The position numbers and the translations under genes are program-made. This document shows positions 1 to 6,381 of a DNA stretch of 10,375 bases, in pieces. The notes beneath the pieces are model-generated. The model did not search any database, was not told the origin of the DNA, and worked only from the letters and a program-made list of their open reading frames with translations. Within the stretch, counting starts at the first letter, position 1. Each line of letters opens with the position of its first letter. Source of the DNA: Chloroflexota bacterium (lineage in GTDB: Bacteria; Chloroflexota; Anaerolineae; J102); assembly GCA_003353825.1 (NCBI GenBank), contig PIVW01000188.1, positions 1 through 10,375 on the forward strand. Reading direction: 5' to 3'.

Positions 1-494
1 TCTTCGACTCCATCGGATCTCCGAATAGCGACGAGGGCTATCATCAGGCTGGTGGTGTCATCGCTTCGAATGAACATGACAGGACAGGGCGCGTGCCTTA
101 GTACGGCCTCGGCCACACTGCCAAAAACCAACCGACTCAAACCACCGCGGCCGTGGGTAGATTTGATGATCAGGCCGATCTCATTGTTTTTTGCGTAAGC
201 AACAATGGCGTCTGCTACGTTATCTCCCTCGACCACAGCTGCGCTGGCTTCGTAGCCTTGTTCAGCTAGTTTGTCGACCCAATCGTTCAAATAGGCCATG
301 GCTTCTTCTACCATGTCGTCCCTATGTATTGTAGGCATTGTCATACCTATGTCGGGTATCATGACCGGTAACGGCATACGGATCACCTGTAGTAAGATGA
401 TCTCGCCGACCCCTGAACACAGGTGAGTCGCCTGTTCTATGGCTTCTTCCGCCAACTCTGAACCGTCGAGGGGTACAAGTATTCGTTTATACAT
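1..494 (-). CDS. Universal stress protein (UspA family), 3' end beyond the left edge
   Basis: Single-domain UspA-type cytoplasmic protein; the family binds ATP or acts in stress adaptation. The first 164 residues are visible. The opening MYKRILVPLDGS gives the family's beta-1 strand with Asp10. Residues 112-126 (STHGRGGLSRLVFGS) are the nucleotide-binding loop. The classical G-x2-G-x9-G-S/T motif is present except that its first Gly is Ser112, so ATP binding is likely but not certain. CPVMFIR at 137-143 is the usual last strand, yet the frame stays open for at least 21 more residues, so the protein has a C-terminal tail or a second domain outside the window. The ATG at 494 is preceded by GGAGG (501-505) at good spacing. 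It is last in a minus-strand row after the Nudix gene, but a 358-bp gap suggests its own promoter. Family assignment is confident; the specific role is unknown. Confidence 0.9.
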   Translation of the reverse strand, partial: MYKRILVPLDGSELAEEAIEQATHLCSGVGEIILLQVIRMPLPVMIPDIGMTMPTIHRDDMVEEAMAYLNDWVDKLAEQGYEASAAVVEGDNVADAIVAYAKNNEIGLIIKSTHGRGGLSRLVFGSVAEAVLRHAPCPVMFIRSDDTTSLMIALVAIRRSDGVE

Positions 495-612
495 TGATCG
501 CCTCCATATTTAAATCACAGACGGGGTGCTAATTGTTTCACTTCTTTTTATATGGCTATGTTTGCCAATAACTCTATTATTGCATACTTTGGAGCATCTG
601 AAAATGAACCTG

Positions 613-767
613 GACTTTGGCCATTTTCCAAAATCGATTTTTTGCCAGATCACGACCGCTACATATAGTACTAATAAAAAGATAACTACTGCATATAGAC
701 CAGTGTTATGTAGACCTGGTTGGTTTTTAGTGCTTTACTTGACAATAATGACAAAATGGCCAAAGTC
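613..767. repeat. 155-bp AT-rich segment bounded by perfect 15-bp inverted repeats
   Basis: GACTTTGGCCATTTT (613-627) is exactly mirrored by its reverse complement at 753-767. The match stops abruptly at both ends of each arm. The size and AT-richness resemble a small non-autonomous element, but no adjacent target-site duplication is seen: the flanking octamers differ, and only a TGAAC pentamer is shared a few bases out, at 605-609 and 773-777. It could also be a widely spaced pair of regulator sites. Confidence 0.45.
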
Positions 768-777
768 GAGTATGAAC

Positions 778-795
778 GATATCAGGTCTGATATC
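778..795. promoter_or_regulatory. 18-bp palindrome, possible operator
   Basis: GATATCAG-GT-CTGATATC is a perfect 8-bp dyad with a 2-bp spacer, the geometry of a dimeric repressor site. It lies just downstream of the Nudix stop codon and about 285 bp upstream of the stress-protein start. Which gene it would serve, if any, is unclear. Confidence 0.35.
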
Positions 796-852
796 TTTGG
801 CCGAATGTTGTCATGTGCAGATGCAGCACCTATATAGCAGTGCAGATGTGGA

Positions 853-1542
853 CTATTTCCCTCTACCTACGTACCGATACAGCGTCGCCGGTCTGTGGTC
901 ACCCTGCCGTTTGAGTCCTATATCCTCGATAATTCCCAGGCTCTGTGTCTTGCGCCTGAAATTACGTTTATCCAATTTTTCTTGCAGAATGGCTTCATAC
1001 ATTTTTTGAACGTCACTTAAAGTGAATAAAGCTGGCAGAAGGAGGAATCCTAAGGATGTACTTTCGACCCTTGTTTGTAGCCGCCTTAACGCAACTTGAA
1101 TGATCTCATGATGATCAAAGGCGAGTGAGGGCAAATCAGAGATAGCGTACCATGTAGTTTCACTAGCATCATCGCCCGCTCGTGTCTTGGCCATGATATC
1201 GGCACTCGCCAAGGCCAAATATGCAACAGTAATCACGCGCCCGCGCGGATCCCGGTCTGGTGTGCCAAAGGTGTGAAGCTGTTCGACATAGATATCTTTT
1301 ACGCCGGTTTCTTCGTATAGTTCACGCCTTGCTGCAACCTCGAGCGCTTCACCGATATCGACAAACCCACCGGGCAAGGCCCATGATCCGGCGAAAGGTT
1401 CCCGTGCCCTTTCAATAAGCAATAGCTGTAACGTGCCCTCTGCAAACGTGAACAGCACAATATCGGCTGTCAGCGATGGGCGGGCATAGTGTTGTTGCTG
1501 GGATTCTGAAGGATGGGGGAAGACAGAAGTTGAATGCGCCAT
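853..1542 (-). CDS. Nudix hydrolase with C-terminal winged-helix domain (NrtR-like architecture)
   Basis: A 229-residue protein with an N-terminal Nudix fold (about residues 22-155) and a C-terminal winged-helix domain (about 170-228, containing FTLSDVQKMYEAIL and LDKRNFRRK). This is the architecture of NrtR-type regulators and related ADP-ribose pyrophosphatases. The Nudix box at 59-81 is complete: G59-x5-E65-x7-R73-E74-L-x-E77-E78-T-G80-V, including the metal-binding glutamates, so hydrolase activity is expected as well as or instead of DNA binding. Likely substrates are ADP-ribose-like nucleotide sugars, as known for the family; the sequence does not prove this. It lies 43 bp downstream of fabH on the same strand and may be co-transcribed with fabF-fabH. 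No strong ribosome binding site is visible before the ATG at 1542, which fits coupling to upstream translation. A link to lipid synthesis is only positional. Confidence 0.88.
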   Translation of the reverse strand: MAHSTSVFPHPSESQQQHYARPSLTADIVLFTFAEGTLQLLLIERAREPFAGSWALPGGFVDIGEALEVAARRELYEETGVKDIYVEQLHTFGTPDRDPRGRVITVAYLALASADIMAKTRAGDDASETTWYAISDLPSLAFDHHEIIQVALRRLQTRVESTSLGFLLLPALFTLSDVQKMYEAILQEKLDKRNFRRKTQSLGIIEDIGLKRQGDHRPATLYRYVGRGK

Positions 1543-1585
1543 TCAGGCATCGTAGCTTGAACTGGCGTGCCGCGTCAAGCCAATA

Positions 1586-2797
1586 TTACTCCTCTCGAAC
1601 GTTGCGCCAACTTTCGATTCGTTTCGAGACGACTTCACTCCAGGCGTCCCCCTCATCGGTAACCAGACTGCCTTCGACGCGACGGCTGAAACGCAGGAAG
1701 CGCGAGCGCATGCGTGCCAACCCGTAGGTGGCAGAACGCTGACCGGCTCGCCAGACGGGTACTTCTCGTGCGCCAGGAACGGCCCATTTGATGGCGGTGG
1801 CCGCCCATGTCAACCCCGCGCCAAAACCGACCATAACCAGGTTGTCGTTAGGCTTAAGTCGATTTTCGGCGATGGCCTCGCACAAAGCGATAGGAATCGA
1901 AGCTGTGGAGGTGTTACCATAATTCTGAAGATTGACAAAGACTTTATCTTCCGGCAGATTGAACTGTCTCATAGAAGATTTTATGATGCGGATGTTAGCC
2001 TGGTGGGGAATGACCAGATCGAGTTCATCTACTCCCAGGTTGGCTTTTTCCAAAACTTCGCGCGTGGCCTCGGCCATAGCGCGTGTGGCAAAGCGGAAAA
2101 CCGCGCGTCCATCCATTTTTATAAAGTGTTGGCCTGATGCGACAGTTTCGAGCGTTGTCGGTTGGCGGCTTCCCCCTGCCGGCAATGTCAATAAATCTCC
2201 TCCGGAGCCATCACTCCCCAGCACAGACGATAAGACCCCGCCCGGCACAGCACTTGCCTGCATGAGTACAGCCCCGGCGCCATCTCCAAACAAGATGCAG
2301 GTATTTCTATCCGACCAATCCACAAGGCGCGATAGTGTTTCGGCGCCGATCACCAACACGTTTTCAGCCTGTCCGGCCGTGATCATGCTGCTGGCCAAAC
2401 TGATACCATAGACAAAGCCCGAACAAGCGGCGCTTAAATCAAAAGCGCCTGCCCGTGTCGCGCCCAATGCATCCTGAATCAATGATGCGGTCGCAGGAAA
2501 GGTATGTTCAGGCGATGAGGTAGAACAGATAATCAGATCCACCTTTGCCGCCGGAAAATCGGCCACTTCCAGGGCTGCCATCGCTGCCCGAGTACCCAGT
2601 GTCGCTGTCGTTTCGCGCGGATCAACTGCGATATAACGTTGGGCAATGCCCGTACGGGATCGGATCCACTCATCGTTGGTGTCTACGATCTGCTCGAGAT
2701 CTTTATTCGTTACGACCCGTTCTGGCACGGCCATACCCCATCCGGTGATGTGGGCATAACGCTGTTGAGGGGGATAGTGGCCATTGCTACCGGCCAT
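1586..2797 (-). CDS. fabH: Beta-ketoacyl-ACP synthase III, long form
   Basis: KAS III condenses a starter acyl-CoA, typically acetyl-CoA, with malonyl-ACP to begin fatty acid synthesis in the cytoplasm. The thiolase-fold catalytic triad is intact: Cys125 in LSAACSGF, His265 in IPHQANIRII and Asn295 in NYGNTSTASIP. The CoA-site residues Trp44 and Arg48 (DEWIRSRTGI) and Arg270 are also present. The glycine-rich C-terminal strand VMVGFGAGLTW ends the normal enzyme near residue 340. A further ~63 residues follow (341-403), rich in Arg at first and Glu/Trp later, which most FabH proteins of about 320-335 residues lack. The ATG at 2797 has GGAGG 8 bases upstream and lies inside the end of fabF (11-bp overlap), so the two are translationally coupled. 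The extension is real sequence in frame; its role is unknown. Confidence 0.94.
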   Translation of the reverse strand: MAGSNGHYPPQQRYAHITGWGMAVPERVVTNKDLEQIVDTNDEWIRSRTGIAQRYIAVDPRETTATLGTRAAMAALEVADFPAAKVDLIICSTSSPEHTFPATASLIQDALGATRAGAFDLSAACSGFVYGISLASSMITAGQAENVLVIGAETLSRLVDWSDRNTCILFGDGAGAVLMQASAVPGGVLSSVLGSDGSGGDLLTLPAGGSRQPTTLETVASGQHFIKMDGRAVFRFATRAMAEATREVLEKANLGVDELDLVIPHQANIRIIKSSMRQFNLPEDKVFVNLQNYGNTSTASIPIALCEAIAENRLKPNDNLVMVGFGAGLTWAATAIKWAVPGAREVPVWRAGQRSATYGLARMRSRFLRFSRRVEGSLVTDEGDAWSEVVSKRIESWRNVREE

Positions 2798-4037
2798 TGT
2801 TCATGCCTCCGAAAATCAAACTGCTGTTGTGTCCACCGAAGCCAAATGAATTGCTGATGATCGTGTTAAGCGCTTTTGGACGGGCTTTGTTGGGCACATA
2901 ATCCAGATCGCAGACAGGATCCGGGTTTTCGTAATTGATAGTGGGTGGGACGATATTGTCGCGTAGTGCTGCCATACAGATAACCGCTTCAAGTGCGCCT
3001 GCCGCGCCCAAGAGGTGTCCAGTCACCGATTTTGTCGAGCTTATTGGGAGATCATATGCGCGCTCGCCAAACACTTTCTTGATCGCTCGGGTCTCACTGG
3101 CATCATTGAGGACCGTGCTGGTGCCGTGTGCGTTGATATAATCGATATCCTCAGCTTGTAATCCCGCCCGATCCAACGCTTTGGTTATCGATTCGATTGC
3201 GCCAAGAGAATCCTCGCGAGGCGCCGTGAGGTGATAGGCATCGGCGGTAGCGCTGTAGCCTAAGATCTCGCCGTAAATATGTACACCTCTGGCTTGAGCA
3301 TGCTCCAGGCGCTCTAAAAGCAACATGGCGGCGCCTTCACCTATAACGAATCCATCTCTGTCTGCGTCAAAGGGGCGTGATGCACCATTTGGGTTGTCAT
3401 TACGAGATGACATCGCCCGAGCGCGCTGGAAAGCTGAAAGGATATAGCTATTGAGCCCTATTTCGACACCACCGCATAACATCACGTCCGCTTCTCCATG
3501 ATAGATAGCTTTATAGGCTTCGCCGACGCCGTAGTTTCCGGAAGCACAGGCTCCCACAATCCCATAGTTAATCCCACGAAAACCATGCTCGATAGCGATT
3601 TGTCCAGGGACAGTATCGATCAACATGGCAGGTACTGCAAAAGGGCTCACCCGCCGCGTTCCTTTCTCTCGCATTACATCGTAATTGTCGAGTACAGCGT
3701 CGATGCCACCGATAGCAGAGCCGATAATGGCGCCGGTTCGCGCGGGATCGAATTGCCCTTCGATTAACCCGGCATCATCGAGCGTTTGCTTGGCCACGGC
3801 TACGCCATGTGATACATAGGGGCCTAAGCGGCGAACGGTGCGGGGATCAACGGTGTCCGCAGGATGAAAATCGATTATCTGTGCGGCAAACCGCGTACGC
3901 AATTGGCTGACATCAAAGCGCTCGATATACGTCATATTGGGCTGTCCGCTGACAACGTTGGACCAGACAGTCTCTACATCATGACCTACAGAACAAATAG
4001 CTCCCAGGCCGGTAACAACAACACGGGATTTCGTCAT
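2787..4037 (-). CDS. fabF: Beta-ketoacyl-ACP synthase II
   Basis: KAS II elongates acyl-ACP with malonyl-ACP in the type II fatty acid pathway. At 416 residues it matches the family length. Catalytic residues are all in place: Cys164 (VGACASGNYG), His304 (NAHGTST), Lys336 and His341 (SSTKSVTGHLLGAAG), with the C-terminal glycine loop SNSFGFGGHNSSL. The Cys-His-His set distinguishes it from chain-length factors, which lose the Cys. The ATG at 4037 is preceded by GAGG five bases away. It is first in the minus-strand unit fabF-fabH, and the long divergent region in front of it presumably holds the operon promoter. No acyl carrier protein, fabD or fabG gene is adjacent, so the rest of the pathway is encoded elsewhere or this pair serves a special acyl product; the sequence does not decide. 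Confidence 0.95.
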   Translation of the reverse strand: MTKSRVVVTGLGAICSVGHDVETVWSNVVSGQPNMTYIERFDVSQLRTRFAAQIIDFHPADTVDPRTVRRLGPYVSHGVAVAKQTLDDAGLIEGQFDPARTGAIIGSAIGGIDAVLDNYDVMREKGTRRVSPFAVPAMLIDTVPGQIAIEHGFRGINYGIVGACASGNYGVGEAYKAIYHGEADVMLCGGVEIGLNSYILSAFQRARAMSSRNDNPNGASRPFDADRDGFVIGEGAAMLLLERLEHAQARGVHIYGEILGYSATADAYHLTAPREDSLGAIESITKALDRAGLQAEDIDYINAHGTSTVLNDASETRAIKKVFGERAYDLPISSTKSVTGHLLGAAGALEAVICMAALRDNIVPPTINYENPDPVCDLDYVPNKARPKALNTIISNSFGFGGHNSSLIFGGMNNGR

Positions 4038-4147
4038 TTTACCTCATTGTTTGACCACCAAATATGGCGATCGCTTGTAATCGGTATTTGTCTCCTCTGC
4101 TAAAACACTCTTGATCGTAAAAGGACGCGCCCGCTCGCAAAGTGTAA

Positions 4148-4189
4148 CGCCACAGCTAACTTGTTGTGGAGGGCAAGTTAGCTGTGGCG
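4148..4189. repeat. Perfect 16-bp-stem inverted repeat (hairpin)
   Basis: CGCCACAGCTAACTTG (4148-4163) and its exact reverse complement (4174-4189) flank a 10-base loop. There is no T-run on either side and no gene ends here, so an ordinary intrinsic terminator is unlikely. It lies about 110 bp upstream of fabF and about 315 bp upstream of the flavoprotein start. It could be a 5'-leader structure of the fab transcript, a regulator site, or a small palindromic repeat element. Confidence 0.65.
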
Positions 4190-4383
4190 CCATTACCCAC
4201 TCTCCCCACTGGCAAGCGGCCACAATAGTTAGCCTAATCTAAAATTTCGCCGCACGCTTTATGGGAGGATCGAATTGGGCAATCTAGCTTATCGTAAACC
4301 CATCTTTTTCTGTTTCTCAAAGAATTGAATCAACAAGCAGGGGATGAACTGGGATAAACGGAATTATTCTTACCAAAAATCAG

Positions 4384-4456
4384 TGATCTCGATCATGGTG
4401 GACCCCGATCAATGTGTGATACGCTTGATCAGATTATCAATCTGATCCCCCACCAT
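4384..4456. promoter_or_regulatory. GATC-rich nested palindromes upstream of the flavoprotein gene
   Basis: Five GATC tetramers fall within 64 bp (starting 4384, 4391, 4407, 4427, 4444). The core is a perfect dyad GATCAGATT-ATC-AATCTGATC (4427-4447). It is flanked by ATGGTGG (4395-4401) and its mirror CCACCAT (4450-4456), so a larger nested structure is possible. The cluster lies 49-121 bp before the chosen start codon, a usual place for an operator or leader structure. Confidence 0.45.
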
Positions 4457-4504
4457 CGACCTTCATTACTCTGTCAAGGCTTCCCGGCTCGAAGGAGCGG
4501 AACA

Positions 4505-5062
4505 ATGCGTACCATCATTGATACTGGAACTTATGGCGAATACCTTCATTATGGCATGCCACTCGCACTGGTTACAGTGGTCGGGATAGATGGCAATGTC
4601 AATGTCTCTACCAATACCTCAATCGCACCACTACCAGGTGATAGACAGCGTGTGGCGCTGGGTGTTCTCAAGGAAAACTACACGGACGAACTCCTGAACC
4701 AAAACGGTGAATTCGTTATCAATATAATTCCCCCTGAGTTGCGTTCGGCGGCACAGCAGTGTGGTACGCTCTCAGGTAGGAGGGTCGACAAATTAGAGGT
4801 CTGTAATCTCTCAACCTTGCCGGCCCGATTTGTAAAGCCCCCGCTGATTAAAGAGTGCCCACTCAATATCGAATGTCGGGTTGTGGGAATCCACGACCTT
4901 GGCGAACTCAATCTCTGGATCGCGGATATTTTGGCAGTAGAGGTTGCAGATTTGTGGTCAAATGGCCGCGGTGGTGTGGATTTAGAGACATTTGATCCGC
5001 TGTTCTATACGTTTGGTTATACTATGACCCGTGGCCCACTTGTCGGCGCTGGAGGATTGTAA
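4505..5062 (+). CDS. Flavin reductase-like FMN-binding split-barrel protein
   Basis: A 185-residue cytoplasmic protein of the flavin reductase-like/flavoredoxin superfamily, which binds FMN and acts as a flavin reductase or electron carrier. Visible family features are the N-terminal PLALVTVVGIDGNVNVSTNTS (residues 19-39, the common 'P-x-x-LVT---DG-x-N' pattern), the strand VALGVLKENYTDELLNQNGEFVIN (50-73) and the later barrel strands LNIECRVVGI and NLWIADILAVEV. Cys86, Cys100, Cys118 and Cys124 are scattered, with no metal-binding spacing. The frame is open back to an ATG at 4412, but the ATG at 4505 has a clear AAGGAG (4492-4497) with 7-base spacing, and the palindromes lie between the two, so 4505 is preferred. 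The physiological partner is unknown. Confidence 0.88.
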   Translation: MRTIIDTGTYGEYLHYGMPLALVTVVGIDGNVNVSTNTSIAPLPGDRQRVALGVLKENYTDELLNQNGEFVINIIPPELRSAAQQCGTLSGRRVDKLEVCNLSTLPARFVKPPLIKECPLNIECRVVGIHDLGELNLWIADILAVEVADLWSNGRGGVDLETFDPLFYTFGYTMTRGPLVGAGGL

Positions 5063-5121
5063 CCCGCGGCCACACCTGTTTGCGCCCTTACAGCAACTGG
5101 CGGATAATAGCAGCCCGCATC

Positions 5122-5170
5122 ATCGTGAGACCGGTGTGCCTGAGTGAATCGGGCTTAGCGGTCTCACGGT
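5122..5170. repeat. Hairpin in the flavoprotein-femAB intergenic gap
   Basis: CGTGAGACCG (5124-5133) pairs perfectly with CGGTCTCACG (5159-5168), and two further pairs (one G-T) extend the stem to 5122/5170. The loop is 25 bases. It lies in the 159-bp gap after the flavoprotein stop and ends about 50 bp before the next start. No T-run follows, so it may be a weak or factor-dependent terminator or a leader structure of the next gene. Confidence 0.5.
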
Positions 5171-5221
5171 ATACCTGACCCTGATTCCCGACTGTTGGCC
5201 GGCTACGAGGCACCCTAGATT

Positions 5222-6259
5222 TTGGGCACAGAGACAATTCACAGCAAGCAGTTGGCTTGGGATGATACAGCTTGGGATGCATTCGTGCAGCAGCATCCCG
5301 CGGCACACCCTTTGCAACTGAGGGCATGGGGCAAACTCAAACGTGAGTTCGGCTGGGAGGCCATGCAGATCGCTCAAATCGAAAACGGATATATCCTCGC
5401 CGGCGCGCAGGTACTTTTTCGTAAGCTTCCCCGGTTTGGAATACTGCCAGTGCGCATTGCCTACATCCCCAAAGGCCCCCTGGTGGATTGGAGGGACAGT
5501 TCACAGGTACAGGCCTTGTTTGGTGTTCTCAACAGCTATTGTCGCAAACAGGGTGCTCTATTACTCAAAATCGAACCAGAACTTCGGGAGAATGCCGCAA
5601 TTGAGGAACAGCTACTCAGGGCAGGATTCCAGCCGAGTTCTCGGGATATCCAACCCCAAACTACTGTTTGGCTAGACCTGACCGCTGATGAGGATACGCT
5701 GCTCGCTCGTATGAAGCAAAAGTGGCGCTACAATGTTCGCCTGGCCGCACGTAAAGGTGTAACCGTGCGCGAAGGTGCAGCAGCCGATCTTGCCACGTTT
5801 GCCAAACTGATGGAGACCACCGGCCAACGCAACGAATTCGGTGTGCATGCGGCTGCGTACTATCGCCGGTTCTGGGAGTTGTTCTCGCAAGAGGGCAACG
5901 CGGCATTACTTATTGCTGAACATGAACAACAAATGTTGGCAGCGCTCATGGTGGCAACAGCAGGCAACAAAGCTTATTATCTGTATGGCGCTTCTAGCAA
6001 TGTCAGGCGTAATCTCATGCCCGGCCATGTTTTGCAGTGGGAGACCATGCGCTGGGCCAAGACGCGGGGCTGCATCGCTTACGATCTGTGGGGCGTGCCC
6101 GATGAAGTCGGGTTGGATGCGGAGGCCGAGATCCCCGATCCCCCTATCGGGCTGTGGGGGGTGTGGCGATTCAAGCGGGGGTTCGGTGGAGAGGTCGTGC
6201 GCTATACCGGTGCCTGGGACAAAACCTACTTACCAGGACTGTCACTTTTGGCGCGCTAG
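5222..6259 (+). CDS. FemA/FemB/FemX-family aminoacyltransferase (peptidoglycan bridge type)
   Basis: A 345-residue member of the FemABX family, soluble or peripheral enzymes with a double GNAT fold that move an amino acid from aminoacyl-tRNA to the stem peptide of a peptidoglycan precursor. Supporting segments are HPLQLRAWGKLKREFGW (29-45), the YIPKGPLVDW strand (81-90), MKQKWRYNVRLAARKGV (164-180), NLMPGHVLQWETMRWAK (264-280), YDLWGVPD (287-294) and the GVWRFKRGFGG signature (313-323). No membrane segment is evident. A TAG at 5216-5218 closes the frame just upstream, so TTG at 5222 is the likely start, or a TTG ten codons further on; no strong ribosome site is visible. Family members outside Gram-positives sometimes modify other substrates, so the exact amino acid and acceptor remain open. 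Confidence 0.9.
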   Translation: MGTETIHSKQLAWDDTAWDAFVQQHPAAHPLQLRAWGKLKREFGWEAMQIAQIENGYILAGAQVLFRKLPRFGILPVRIAYIPKGPLVDWRDSSQVQALFGVLNSYCRKQGALLLKIEPELRENAAIEEQLLRAGFQPSSRDIQPQTTVWLDLTADEDTLLARMKQKWRYNVRLAARKGVTVREGAAADLATFAKLMETTGQRNEFGVHAAAYYRRFWELFSQEGNAALLIAEHEQQMLAALMVATAGNKAYYLYGASSNVRRNLMPGHVLQWETMRWAKTRGCIAYDLWGVPDEVGLDAEAEIPDPPIGLWGVWRFKRGFGGEVVRYTGAWDKTYLPGLSLLAR

Positions 6260-6278
6260 AGGACTCAATTATTGATCT

Positions 6279-6306
6279 CAAATTACTACGGTTATTTCGT
6301 AATTTG
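6279..6306. repeat. AT-rich inverted repeat before the CDF gene
   Basis: CAAATTAC (6279-6286) and GTAATTTG (6299-6306) form a perfect 8-bp dyad with a 12-bp spacer in the 122-bp gap between femAB and the CDF gene, about 76 bp before its start. It could be an operator for a metal-responsive repressor or a weak terminator; the absence of a T-run makes termination less likely. Confidence 0.3.
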
Positions 6307-6381
6307 CGTGGACCTTACTAGAAAAGCGTGTTTCGTTAGCATAACCATCACGTAGCACGCAATACGCAATAGGATGTATCC

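Larger units (their letters stand above)
495..852. other. AT-rich intergenic region between Nudix and usp genes
   Basis: A 358-bp stretch without a supportable gene. It must hold the 3' end of the Nudix transcript and the promoter of the universal stress gene, both on the minus strand, but I see no convincing -35/-10 pair or T-tailed terminator. It contains a 15-bp inverted repeat with a 125-bp spacer, an 18-bp operator-like palindrome, and a 9-bp direct repeat GTGCAGATG (815-823 and 840-848). A minus-strand frame at 510-734 encodes one hydrophobic segment but has no start codon before it. Confidence 0.6.
4038..4504. promoter_or_regulatory. Divergent control region between fabF and the flavoprotein gene
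   Basis: A 467-bp non-coding region between genes transcribed outward. It contains the 16-bp-stem hairpin and a GATC-rich palindrome cluster, listed separately. I looked for the FapR-type fatty-acid operator (TTAGTACCT-like dyad) and did not find it. No -35/-10 pair is convincing on either strand, although both promoters are expected here. A single GCGATCGC octamer lies near 4067-4074. Confidence 0.6.

Noticed and set aside
510..734. Minus-strand open frame with one hydrophobic segment between usp and Nudix
   Set aside because: It lacks any ATG, GTG or TTG before the hydrophobic stretch and has no ribosome site. At most it is a decayed small membrane gene.
526..837. Plus-strand 103-codon frame in the usp-Nudix gap
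   Set aside because: Opposite to both neighbours, no ribosome site, AT-rich low-complexity translation with no family resemblance, and it crosses the inverted repeats.
4412..4504. Upstream ATG at 4412 as the flavoprotein start
   Set aside because: No ribosome site there, the added residues do not belong to the family fold, and the region is occupied by palindromes; ATG 4505 has a strong AAGGAG.
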